Part shown: piece after piece, positions 7,895 to 15,261 of the stretch | Numbering within the stretch: the stretch's first letter is position 1 | How the letters are laid out: each line of letters starts with the position of its first letter | Assembly (NCBI RefSeq): GCF_965228935.1 | Contig: NZ_OZ245846.1 | Span: 4,464,001 to 4,528,000 of the forward strand | Origin: Ulvibacterium sp965228935 | GTDB lineage: Bacteria > Bacteroidota > Bacteroidia > Flavobacteriales > Flavobacteriaceae | Length of the DNA: 64,000 nt | Direction of reading: 5' to 3' | Made by a program: the position numbers and the translations under genes | Notes under the pieces: model-generated | The model's database searches: none | What the model saw: the letters and a program-made list of their open reading frames with translations, nothing else | What the model was told of the DNA's origin: nothing

Positions 7895-8644
7895 TCAGAA
7901 AATTCCGTTGCGTTTACAGAAGTTCAAAAGCTGTTCCTTGTTGGAACTATTGCTCTTGCGTAGAATGTTTTTTCGATGGGTGTCAACAGTCAATTTGCTA
8001 ATATTTAGGCTATCGGCAATTTCAACGCTCTTCATCCCTTTTCGAATACCTTGGATAATGAGTAGTTCGCGTGCAGTATAAAAATCTTGGAATTCCTTGT
8101 AAACCCTGTCCTTGAATTTTTGCCGATCCACCTCACCTGCATTGACGTCCCACTCCACTTGATTGTTATTCGATATAAAGCCGATATCGGTCAACATGCT
8201 CCAATTGCTGATCAAGCTACCTCCCCCAAAAGTTCCATAAGCTCCGGATTGTCTCAGCACCTTTACAGGTGTACCATTTTTTTTCAACAAACGGTAGGTT
8301 ATTGTCAAATAGGTCTCCAAACCCACTTCGGTGTTTACATAATGCTCCACAATTCCTTTGATAACCCTTGAAACCACGGCTATATCTTCCGGGTGAATAC
8401 GGGTATGGATGATACTATCATCAAAATCATTCTCCGAATAGCCCAACAATTGCTCAATGTTTCTTTGATAGGTAACCTTATTTTCCTTCCAGTCCATCAC
8501 ATAAATGGCCTGTTTCCCTGGGATAAGTGGAAAATGCTCCAAGTCCTGGAATTGTGCGTGACCTGTTTCCTCATCAAGGAGCTGTTGGGAAACGGTCCTT
8601 GCAAAATCCATTAAATCAACGGGAGATACCGATGGCTTGTTCAT
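7895..8644 (-). CDS. PAS-domain LuxR-type transcriptional regulator (class I, copy 1)
   Basis: About 249 residues from the ATG at 8644; the frame opens at a TTG 11 codons earlier, and alignment with the paralogue at 10987-11745 favours the ATG. The N-terminal half is a PAS-like sensor (YVMDWKENKVTYQRNIEQLL, then a TRIHPEDIAVVSRVIKG helix). The C-terminal 60 residues are a LuxR/GerE helix-turn-helix (YTARELLIIQGIRKGMKS, DSLNISKLTVDTHRKNILRK). It is probably a cytoplasmic one-component regulator responding to a bound small molecule. It is transcribed divergently from an alpha/beta hydrolase gene whose copy-2 relative is also next to a class I regulator. Confidence 0.85.
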   Translation of the reverse strand: MNKPSVSPVDLMDFARTVSQQLLDEETGHAQFQDLEHFPLIPGKQAIYVMDWKENKVTYQRNIEQLLGYSENDFDDSIIHTRIHPEDIAVVSRVIKGIVEHYVNTEVGLETYLTITYRLLKKNGTPVKVLRQSGAYGTFGGGSLISNWSMLTDIGFISNNNQVEWDVNAGEVDRQKFKDRVYKEFQDFYTARELLIIQGIRKGMKSVEIADSLNISKLTVDTHRKNILRKSNSSNKEQLLNFCKRNGIF

Positions 8645-8730
8645 TTGTTTATCGGATAACCTTCTCTTCACGTCCAAATCCTACTGTAAATTAAAAATAC
8701 TTTATTATTTTAACATTTTTCATGAAGTCA

Positions 8731-8741
8731 ATTGATTCAAT
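8731..8741. promoter_or_regulatory. Perfect 11-bp palindrome ATTGATTCAAT in a divergent regulator/hydrolase gap
   Basis: ATTGA-T-TCAAT lies about 30 nt upstream of the hydrolase start and about 85 nt from the regulator start. LuxR-type dimers bind short inverted repeats, so this is a candidate operator. In AT-rich DNA an 11-bp palindrome may be chance. Confidence 0.3.
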
Positions 8742-8770
8742 AGTGTTGTAATCAAAAAAAGGTAAAAAAT

Positions 8771-9529
8771 ATGATGTCCCAAAGAGGTACGATTTTTTAT
8801 ATTCATGGAAATTCATCGTCAAATCGGGTCTTCGAGAATATTCTTGTCTCTGATAAGATTTCCTATCAACAAATTGCTCCCAACTTACCCGGACATGGCA
8901 AAAAAGCCGGGGAGGATCGGGAAAGTAATTTTACTACCAAAGGATATTGCGATTTTTTGCTTTCTAAAGTAAACAGTATAGAGGATGACATTCTATTGGT
9001 CGGAAATTCTTTAGGAGGACATTTGGCCCTTGAAATTGTGCCAAAAGTCCAACGCTTGAAGGGCTTGGTAATTTTTGGGGCGCCTCCCGTAAAAAAACCT
9101 TTAAATGTTAAGGAGGCCTTCAATCCGATTCCGGCACTACAGACATTTTTAAAAGAGAACCCTGAAAATGAAGAAATTGAAAACGCATTGTCCGAGGTTA
9201 TTTCCAATCACAAATTGGTAGATGGGTTTGTCAACGATTTCAAAACGGCAAATCCAAAGGTAAGAACCGCTTTAGCCGATGATCTTTCCTCTGGAACTTG
9301 GAGTAATCAAGCAGAGATATTTCTGGAATTACATATCCCTAAGCTAGTAATTATTGGTGATAAGGATGTTTCCGTAAATACTGATTATATTAAGAATTTA
9401 GCAAATCAAGATAAAGATTTATGTGAGCTTGTCTTCTTTGAAAAATGTGGACACTACGCTTCTATTGAGAAACCCTTGGAATTTGAAAATATCTTAACAA
9501 GCATGGCTAAAAAAGTTTTCAACCGATGA
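8771..9529 (+). CDS. Alpha/beta-hydrolase linked to LuxR regulators (copy 1)
   Basis: 252 residues with the alpha/beta-hydrolase fold and a likely catalytic triad. The oxyanion-hole motif is IHGNSSS at about residues 11-17. The nucleophile elbow is GNSLGGH (Ser around residue 79), the Asp is in IIGDKD, and the His is in KCGHYAS near the C-terminus. No signal peptide, so cytoplasmic. It shares the unusual segment GAPPVKKPLNVKEAF with the second hydrolase of this cluster (GTPPLKKPLNMLEAF). Its stop codon overlaps the start of the next regulator by 4 nt (ATGA), implying coupled translation. The substrate is unknown; it could make, modify or remove a ligand of the neighbouring regulators, which is inference. 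Confidence 0.88.
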   Translation: MMSQRGTIFYIHGNSSSNRVFENILVSDKISYQQIAPNLPGHGKKAGEDRESNFTTKGYCDFLLSKVNSIEDDILLVGNSLGGHLALEIVPKVQRLKGLVIFGAPPVKKPLNVKEAFNPIPALQTFLKENPENEEIENALSEVISNHKLVDGFVNDFKTANPKVRTALADDLSSGTWSNQAEIFLELHIPKLVIIGDKDVSVNTDYIKNLANQDKDLCELVFFEKCGHYASIEKPLEFENILTSMAKKVFNR

Positions 9530-10218
9530 TTACGAGTTCCGAATCACAGTCATTAAACCAATTACAATTATTTGCCTATAAATTAAGGCAGCTTTATCTA
9601 GAGGATAAAAGTTTGTTTTTTGAATTGAACAAACTTGTACCCTTTTCAGTGTTTATCAACAAACGGGAAAATTTGGACATTACCTACGCCAATCACCAGT
9701 TGTTGTGTAAAGGAAAAGAAATGGAGGATTTGATTGAGAAAGGGGCCAGTTATCTCCCAAAAATTTCTAATCACGCATTATTGGATTTAGCAAAGCAAAA
9801 AACCCAATGTTTCGGCTTTGTAAATGATGAAAATGGAATCTGTAATTATCTACAACAACTTACCGTCAATGGTAAAAAAGAGTTTTTTTATTCAAACAAA
9901 TTAATTCTCAACCAACATCTATATTTTAATGTTTCTGTTTTTGTTGAAGACTTGGGCATTGTTGGCCAACTGTTCAAAATCGTTTTTGAACCTGTAAAAA
10001 ATCAAGAAAGCGTATTGCTTAAGTTCCAATTATTGACAAAGCAAGAAAAAAGGATTGTGAAACTGCTTATACATGGACACTCATACCAGCAAATAGCTGA
10101 ACTGCTTTTCATCTCTATACATACCCTACGTACGCATATGAAAAATATTCATAAAAAAATGGAAACGGATAAAACTTCACATTTAGTTCGGATGGGTCTA
10201 TTATTGGATATCATATAA
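9526..10218 (+). CDS. LuxR-type transcriptional regulator (class II, copy 1)
   Basis: 230 residues. The C-terminal GerE-type helix-turn-helix is clear (LTKQEKRIVKLLIHGHSYQQ, then LFISIHTLRTHMKNIHKKM). The N-terminal 150 residues look like a degenerate PAS domain (PFSVFINKRENLDITYANHQ) and are similar in pattern to the class II regulator at 10246-10950 (PNPIFIKSREGNDYRYNYFG). It overlaps the hydrolase gene by 4 nt, so it belongs to that operon. There is no receiver domain, so it is not a classical response regulator; direct ligand sensing is more likely. Confidence 0.85.
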   Translation: MITSSESQSLNQLQLFAYKLRQLYLEDKSLFFELNKLVPFSVFINKRENLDITYANHQLLCKGKEMEDLIEKGASYLPKISNHALLDLAKQKTQCFGFVNDENGICNYLQQLTVNGKKEFFYSNKLILNQHLYFNVSVFVEDLGIVGQLFKIVFEPVKNQESVLLKFQLLTKQEKRIVKLLIHGHSYQQIAELLFISIHTLRTHMKNIHKKMETDKTSHLVRMGLLLDII

Positions 10219-10245
10219 GTAGTAGCCAGTACAACCAAAGCCATA

Positions 10246-10950
10246 CTAAAATAGATCCATTACAAGCGAAAACCTTATTAATTGACTCAAACTTTTAACC
10301 CTGAGTTTCTTATTTATGTTTTTGCGATGCGTTCTAACCGTATGGCTTGAGATATAGAGATAATCGCCAATCCGGTTATTGGACCATCCTTTGGATATCA
10401 GTTTCACAATCCTTTTCTCTTGTTTCGTAAGCGATTGAAAGCTCTGCCATTTTTCAGCAGAAAGGTAAAATTCTGGTGCAATCTCCGTAAAAATTTTTCC
10501 AACCTTCCCCAAGTCCTCTGGCAAGTAACATACCGCTATACTTTTCTCATCATCTAAAAGCAATTTATTGGTAAACAACGGGGTCATCTTATTATTGAGT
10601 TTTATATATTGAGGATAGGACACAAAAGTGTTATAATCATCCGTTTTATTCAGTAGATCAGATCTTATAATTGCTACGTTCCGAGAAATCGGGTCAGAGA
10701 TTTGTTTAAGGTACGGAAGTCCTTTCATAAATAATTCCGACATTTCAGGTCCCTTGTTCAGTAGTTGTGACCCAAAATAATTATATCTATAATCATTGCC
10801 TTCACGGCTTTTTATAAAAATTGGATTTGGAATCAATTCTTGAAGCTCGTTAAACAAACTAAGGTTTTTGAGAAAAGTATTCCTGATTTTAAAGGCTAAA
10901 ATCTGATTGGATATGATTGCTTCTTTTTCCGTAATGTGCTTGACTGGCAT
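10246..10950 (-). CDS. LuxR-type transcriptional regulator (class II, copy 2)
   Basis: 234 residues, a paralogue of the preceding plus-strand regulator. Shared elements are the PAS-like N-terminus, the LPYLKQIS/SYLPKIS segment, the EDLGKVGK motif near residue 155 and the LTKQEKRIVKL start of the helix-turn-helix (then LYISSHTVRTHRKNINKKL). It is the last gene of a five-gene minus-strand run (14144 down to 10246) whose gaps are only 18 to 36 nt, so one operon is likely. The gene converges on the copy 1 regulator with 27 nt between stops. Confidence 0.85.
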   Translation of the reverse strand: MPVKHITEKEAIISNQILAFKIRNTFLKNLSLFNELQELIPNPIFIKSREGNDYRYNYFGSQLLNKGPEMSELFMKGLPYLKQISDPISRNVAIIRSDLLNKTDDYNTFVSYPQYIKLNNKMTPLFTNKLLLDDEKSIAVCYLPEDLGKVGKIFTEIAPEFYLSAEKWQSFQSLTKQEKRIVKLISKGWSNNRIGDYLYISSHTVRTHRKNINKKLRVKSLSQLIRFSLVMDLF

Positions 10951-10986
10951 ATAGTTAGAATTGTTTTAGATTGAAGTTGGTATCGT

Positions 10987-11745
10987 TTAAATTATTCCAT
11001 TACGCTTACAAAAATTAAGTAGCTGATCCTTATTGGTGCAACCGCATTTACGAAGTATATTTTTCCGATGAGTGTCAACTGTATGTTTACTTATGCAAAG
11101 CTCATTGGCAATTTCCAGACTTTTCAATCCCTTTTTTATTCCATGTATTATCAATAATTCCCTTGCCGAAAAAAAATCCTTAAATTCTCGATAAACATTG
11201 TCTTTAAACTTCAAAAAATCTATCTCATTGGAATTAAGATGCCATTCTACCTGATTATTGTTTGATATAAAATCGATAGCTGTAATTAAAGACCAATTAC
11301 TTATGAACTCCCCCTGGGATGAGACTTCAAAAGCTCCGGTCTGTCTCAATAGTTTTATGCTGGATTTGTCCTTTTTAAGGAAGCGATAGGTTAGGGTTAA
11401 ATAAGAATCCGGTTCAACCGTTTTGGAATGGACGTAATGATGAACAGTTCCTTTAATTACCCTTGATACCACAGGAATATCGTTAGGATGAATCATGCCA
11501 AGAGCTGTTTGAAAATCAAATTCGTCATCGTTGTAACCCAATAGTTTCTCAATGTTTCTTTGATAAGCTATTGTCTTTTTTTTCCAATTCATCACGTAGA
11601 GGGCCTGTTTGGAAAGCAAAGGGAATTCATCCAAATTTTTCCAGCTCGTTTCGTCAACAATCTTGTCTTGAAGGTAAGCTGATGTATCATCAGCGAATTG
11701 CATTAGGTTTTCCTGCCTGATTTTTGGATTTGTATCTGATTTCAA
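10987..11745 (-). CDS. PAS-domain LuxR-type transcriptional regulator (class I, copy 2)
   Basis: 252 residues counted from a TTG start. The next in-frame ATG (11703) would remove the segment that aligns with the start of copy 1, so TTG is preferred. The PAS segment (YVMNWKKKTIAYQRNIEKLL, MIHPNDIPVVSRVIKG) and the helix-turn-helix (FSARELLIIHGIKKGLKS, ELCISKHTVDTHRKNILRK) match copy 1 at 7895-8644 closely, including the terminal LLNFCKRNGI. It lies 24 nt downstream of the copy 2 hydrolase and 36 nt upstream of the copy 2 class II regulator. Confidence 0.85.
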   Translation of the reverse strand: MKSDTNPKIRQENLMQFADDTSAYLQDKIVDETSWKNLDEFPLLSKQALYVMNWKKKTIAYQRNIEKLLGYNDDEFDFQTALGMIHPNDIPVVSRVIKGTVHHYVHSKTVEPDSYLTLTYRFLKKDKSSIKLLRQTGAFEVSSQGEFISNWSLITAIDFISNNNQVEWHLNSNEIDFLKFKDNVYREFKDFFSARELLIIHGIKKGLKSLEIANELCISKHTVDTHRKNILRKCGCTNKDQLLNFCKRNGII

Positions 11746-11769
11746 AACTCCTCGCCTATAGTTTTATTT

Positions 11770-12546
11770 TCATTGAATCCCATAAATAAAGTCAGATAGC
11801 AATTTGTTGAATTCCTCGGAATTTTCCAATTGGGGAGTATGTCCGGCTTTAGGAATATATTGAACCTGTTCTTTCCAAAGCGCAGGGAAATGGACACTAT
11901 TCAGATAACTTTTATTGATTAATTGGTCTGTTTCGCCAACAATAAGTGCTACAGGAAAATCAATATTTTTAAGTACCTCCAATTCATCAACCAATCCTCC
12001 TGAAGCTACCGAATTGGCCATATGACTCCTGAATTTAGTATCTGTATGTTCCAAAGCATCCTGCGCTAAGGGGCGATTGTTTTTGCAACCAATGAATTCA
12101 ATCATTATTTCTCTTTCTTTTTCTGATAATTCTTCTTTGAACAATAAGCCCATTCTTTCATCTGGGGCAAATGCCTCTAGCATGTTCAATGGTTTTTTAA
12201 GCGGAGGTGTGCCAATCAGTACAAGTCCTATACAATTGTCAATACTCGATAGTGATTGCAATATTAAATGACCGCCAAGAGAGTGACCGATGATAATAAT
12301 AGAACCCATGTTTTGCAAAGTGTCCGAAATAACCGGAATTACGTTTTTAACTCGGTAATCATCCATTTTTACCGACTTGCCATGACCCGGAAGATCAAAA
12401 GCCATGCGATTAAATGTGCCAAACAACGGCGATTCCATTTGATAGTCCCAGAAATGCAGATTTTGACTATTGCCATGGGCAAATACCAAAGTTGTTCTGG
12501 AATCACCCTTAGTTGTATTTAAATATTTTACATTAAGTGCTGACAT
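11770..12546 (-). CDS. Alpha/beta-hydrolase linked to LuxR regulators (copy 2)
   Basis: 258 residues, cytoplasmic, no signal peptide. Motifs are FAHGNSQNLHFW (oxyanion hole), FDLPGHGKS, the nucleophile elbow GHSLGGH (Ser near residue 88), the acid in VGETD and the catalytic His in KAGHTPQ. The GTPPLKKPLNMLEAF stretch is shared with the copy 1 hydrolase at 8771-9529 and identifies the two as paralogues, although copy 1 has Asn in place of His in the elbow (GNSLGG). It is the third gene of the five-gene minus-strand operon. It may act on a small ester, lactone or amide related to regulator signalling. The reaction itself is unknown. Confidence 0.88.
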   Translation of the reverse strand: MSALNVKYLNTTKGDSRTTLVFAHGNSQNLHFWDYQMESPLFGTFNRMAFDLPGHGKSVKMDDYRVKNVIPVISDTLQNMGSIIIIGHSLGGHLILQSLSSIDNCIGLVLIGTPPLKKPLNMLEAFAPDERMGLLFKEELSEKEREIMIEFIGCKNNRPLAQDALEHTDTKFRSHMANSVASGGLVDELEVLKNIDFPVALIVGETDQLINKSYLNSVHFPALWKEQVQYIPKAGHTPQLENSEEFNKLLSDFIYGIQ

Positions 12547-12572
12547 TTTGGAATTCCCATTTCATAATCTCA

Positions 12573-13349
12573 TTAAATCAATCCCTCCCTAACAAAATGT
12601 GTCACTGCCTGGGTAATATTCTTGAAATTGGTCTTGGTCAAAATATTTTTACGGTGGGTACGAACCGTATCCAGTGAAATATGCAAATAATCAGCTATCT
12701 CCTTTGAACCAAAACCTTCGGAGACCAATTTCAAGATTTCTGCTTCCCTGTTTGAAATGGTCAGTTTGGGCTGGTTGCTTTTTAAATCCTCTATGCACGA
12801 TATTCCAAAGTAACTTTTGTCCCCCATGATATTTATGAAGGAAACCTTATGATTATTATGGGAAGTTATATGCTCAATGTTCGATTGGTTAGTAAACACC
12901 GTAGAAAGCCTATAATCCTGATCTAAGGTCAATGCTATGGACTGCCTCAAAAAAAGTTTATATGTGCCGTCCCTTGTCTTAAACCTTAGCTGGTAGGAGA
13001 CCTTATAATCCGGAATCTCTTCCTTTCTGATGTGGGAAAACAAAAAATACCCGGCAATTTCCTCACAATGGACAAAATGTTGAAAATCGTCGGGATGAAT
13101 TCTACCCGTATAATCGTCCACCTGAAATGTATTGGGGTCTTCTCCCGTTGTAGTACTTAAGCTTTCGCTTAAAAAAGTGAATCTCCTATCTACGATATCA
13201 AAAATATATTGGAATGATGGGCCGGGAGAATACATATTCTCCAATATGGTATTCAGCCCTTTTTGATTGGAAACAACGGTTTGCTTGGCCAAGAAATCGT
13301 TATGGTCATCAAAAACCTGATATATTTCCCGAGTAATTTGATTTTTCAA
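12573..13349 (-). CDS. PAS-domain LuxR-type transcriptional regulator (class III, copy 2)
   Basis: 258 residues from a TTG start; alignment with the neighbouring ATG-started paralogue (REIYQVFDDHNDFLAK versus REIYKVFDSKNRFLAQ) supports it. The N-terminal half is PAS-like, with YSPGPSFQYIFDIVDRRFTF and RIHPDDFQHFVHCEE. The C-terminus is a LuxR helix-turn-helix (ISNREAEILKLVSEGFGS, YLHISLDTVRTHRKNILTK). It lies 18 nt downstream of a near-twin, so the pair arose by tandem duplication. Confidence 0.85.
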   Translation of the reverse strand: MKNQITREIYQVFDDHNDFLAKQTVVSNQKGLNTILENMYSPGPSFQYIFDIVDRRFTFLSESLSTTTGEDPNTFQVDDYTGRIHPDDFQHFVHCEEIAGYFLFSHIRKEEIPDYKVSYQLRFKTRDGTYKLFLRQSIALTLDQDYRLSTVFTNQSNIEHITSHNNHKVSFINIMGDKSYFGISCIEDLKSNQPKLTISNREAEILKLVSEGFGSKEIADYLHISLDTVRTHRKNILTKTNFKNITQAVTHFVREGLI

Positions 13350-13367
13350 GCCTATTTCTTTTACTTT

Positions 13368-14144
13368 CTAAATAAGTCCATCCCTAATACAATATGTTAT
13401 GGCTTGGGCCATGTTCTTAAAACCCGTCTTGCCCAAAACATTCTTGCGGTGGGTACGTACCGTATCCGCTGAAATATACAAATAATCGGCTATTTCCTTT
13501 GAACTGAACCCTTCGGAGACCAATTTTAGAACTTCCACTTCCCTTGTTGAAAAAACCTGTTGGGATTGGCATTTGTTCAAATCGTCAATATCGCCTATAC
13601 CAAAATAACTTTTTCCTCCCAAAACATTGATAAAGGACATTTTCCGATTATTGACCTTCGTAAGGTGATCAATATCCGAGTGATTTGCAAACACGGAGGA
13701 CATGTTATGTTCTTCGTCCATGGCAAGTGCTATGGCTTGGTGTAAAAACTGTTTGTACTCTTCGTTGATGTCCTTGATCCTAAACTGAAAAGAAACTTTA
13801 TAATGTGGAATGTGTTCCTTTTCGATGTGAGAGAATAAAAAGTGGGCGGCAATTTCCTGACAACGCACATAGTGTGGAATATCATCGGGATGGATGCGAT
13901 GTACAAACCCATCCGGAGAAAAGGTGGAGGGGTCTTCCCCAAAAAGTAACCTACAGCCCTCACTGACAAAATCGAACTTTCTATTGGGGAAATCAAATAT
14001 GTATTGAAACGAAGGCCCCGGGGAATATAGATTTTCAAGAAGTCGATTTAACTTGTTCCTATCAATTCCAACAGAGCTTTGAGCCAAAAACCTGTTTTTA
14101 CTATCAAAAACCTTATAGATTTCCCTTATTTTTTTGCTTTCCAT
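13368..14144 (-). CDS. PAS-domain LuxR-type transcriptional regulator (class III, copy 1)
   Basis: 258 residues, the first gene of the five-gene minus-strand run. PAS-like segments (YSPGPSFQYIFDFPNRKFDF, RIHPDDIPHYVRCQE) are followed by a LuxR helix-turn-helix (FSTREVEVLKLVSEGFSS, YLYISADTVRTHRKNVLGK). It is most similar to the next gene downstream. Having HTH regulators at both ends of the run suggests autoregulation, but no TAnnTTTG promoter could be recognised in the 80 nt upstream of 14144. Confidence 0.87.
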   Translation of the reverse strand: MESKKIREIYKVFDSKNRFLAQSSVGIDRNKLNRLLENLYSPGPSFQYIFDFPNRKFDFVSEGCRLLFGEDPSTFSPDGFVHRIHPDDIPHYVRCQEIAAHFLFSHIEKEHIPHYKVSFQFRIKDINEEYKQFLHQAIALAMDEEHNMSSVFANHSDIDHLTKVNNRKMSFINVLGGKSYFGIGDIDDLNKCQSQQVFSTREVEVLKLVSEGFSSKEIADYLYISADTVRTHRKNVLGKTGFKNMAQAITYCIRDGLI

Positions 14145-14282
14145 TGAATTTAATACGCTAGCATGGCCTTAATAGTACTACAAGGTAAATGAATCAATTT
14201 AAATTCGCTAGGGTAATGGCCGACACATGACTTCCCAAAAGACAAAGAAGTCAAAAACAAACTTGGATAAAGTAATGGAAAT

Positions 14283-14320
14283 TTCCTTAACCGTTTCTAT
14301 AAAACGGTTACTAAGGGAAA
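14283..14320. repeat. Imperfect long inverted repeat (hairpin)
   Basis: AACCGTTT at 14289-14296 pairs perfectly with AAACGGTT at 14302-14309 around a 5-nt loop. Outside it TTTCCTTA and CTAAGGGAAA extend the stem with small bulges. There is no T-run on either side, so a simple terminator is unlikely. It could be an operator or the remains of a mobile repeat. Confidence 0.4.
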
Positions 14321-14583
14321 GACAATCCATTAATCAAGGTTTGTTTAATGGTCGAGCACTTGCATGAAGCTCGATGTTGGCATGGGCTACAAAAAGAAAT
14401 GGTGTTGCCAGACAGTGCAGCAAACAAAAACCACCGGCAAGGAGGCTCATCCAATCCGACTTAAAGATTACTTTTCCTATGGTCATTTATAGAATAGTTT
14501 CCATTTTTTTTGCCTAGAGGGCCCATAGGAAGCCTATCAAAAAAATAAATCCAAATTTCGGCAAATTTAGCGCATATTTTTAA

Positions 14584-14600
14584 ATGCAACATAGTTGCAT
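14584..14600. promoter_or_regulatory. Perfect palindrome ATGCAAC-ATA-GTTGCAT, candidate Fur/Zur-family operator
   Basis: Two 7-bp arms flank a 3-bp centre. The palindrome overlaps the -33 TTG of the promoter reading into the ABC operon, so a bound protein would block RNA polymerase. Palindromes of 15-19 bp over a promoter are typical of Fur-family metal repressors. The zinc-like character of the operon (His-rich permease loop) suggests Zur, but the repressor identity is inference. A related TGCAA-type inverted repeat is found at 40270-40297. Confidence 0.6.
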
Positions 14601-14621
14601 TTCTATTTCTTTTTATTTTTG
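14595..14621 (+). promoter_or_regulatory. Bacteroidetes-type promoter of the His-loop ABC operon
   Basis: TTG at 14595-14597 (-33 element) and TATTTTTG at 14614-14621 (-7 element TAnnTTTG) are separated by 16 nt and lie just upstream of the ATG at 14635. Both elements match the family consensus, although the spacing is at the short end. The leader would be very short. Confidence 0.6.
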
Positions 14622-14634
14622 TAAAAACACTTGG

Positions 14635-15261
14635 ATGGTAAAGACCCTGTATTTGGCGTATTCCTACGAAAATGGAGAGGAACTCGCTTTTCCTGATATT
14701 GAGCTCACCCCAGGGGAGCATTTGCTCGTGATTGGACCATCCGGTGTGGGAAAGACCACCCTTTTGTATCTTTTGGCGGGGCTATTGCCGCCATTACATG
14801 GTACAATAGCCATTGCGGGAACGGAGTTGAATTCCCTAACACGTAAAGAGCTGGACGAATTTCGGGGCAAACACATGGGTCTGGTTTTTCAACAATATCA
14901 TTTCATCAAATCCTTAAATGTCTCGGATAATCTTCGATTGCGGCAAAGCTTCCCCAAAAACGCGAACGATGAGGAAAGAAGGCATCAACTTTCCGAAAGA
15001 TTGGGGCTCACGGAATATCTTCATGAAAAAGTCACGACACTGAGCCAAGGGCAACAGCAGCGGCTTTCCATTGCTTTAGGGATAATTCACAGACCTAAGA
15101 TTATCCTGGCGGATGAGCCTACTTCCAATTTGGACGACGCGAATTGTGTAAAGGTCATTGACCTGCTCAAGGAAGAGGCCGAAATTTGTAAAAGCAGCCT
15201 TTTGATTATTACACATGACCTCCGGGTAATGTCCCATTTTCAAAACCGCGTGATGTTATGA
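14635..15261 (+). CDS. ABC transporter ATP-binding protein (MacB/LolD type)
   Basis: 208 residues from ATG 14635 (MVKTLYLAYSYENGEEL). The frame extends 17 codons further upstream, but that part overlaps the promoter and operator. All ATPase motifs are present: Walker A GPSGVGKTT, Q-loop VFQQYHF, signature LSQGQQQRLS, Walker B IILADEPTSNLD and switch His in ITHD. This type pairs with FtsX-like permeases. It overlaps the permease gene by 4 nt. Its operon also contains a His/acidic-loop permease and two small exported Cys proteins, which points to metal transport or transport-linked metal handling. Confidence 0.9.
   Translation: MVKTLYLAYSYENGEELAFPDIELTPGEHLLVIGPSGVGKTTLLYLLAGLLPPLHGTIAIAGTELNSLTRKELDEFRGKHMGLVFQQYHFIKSLNVSDNLRLRQSFPKNANDEERRHQLSERLGLTEYLHEKVTTLSQGQQQRLSIALGIIHRPKIILADEPTSNLDDANCVKVIDLLKEEAEICKSSLLIITHDLRVMSHFQNRVML

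Larger units (their letters stand above)
14145..14634. other. 490-nt intergenic region with a hairpin and a metal-type operator/promoter
   Basis: Separates the minus-strand LuxR cluster from the plus-strand ABC operon. A 40-codon frame at 14227-14349 has no recognisable content. An imperfect hairpin lies at 14283-14320 and the palindromic operator plus promoter at 14584-14621; each is listed separately. The bases in between showed nothing else. Confidence 0.5.

Noticed and set aside
14227..14349. 40-codon frame rich in Lys near the hairpin
   Set aside because: Too short, unmatched and overlapping the inverted repeat; no ribosome-binding site. Noted inside the intergenic entry only.
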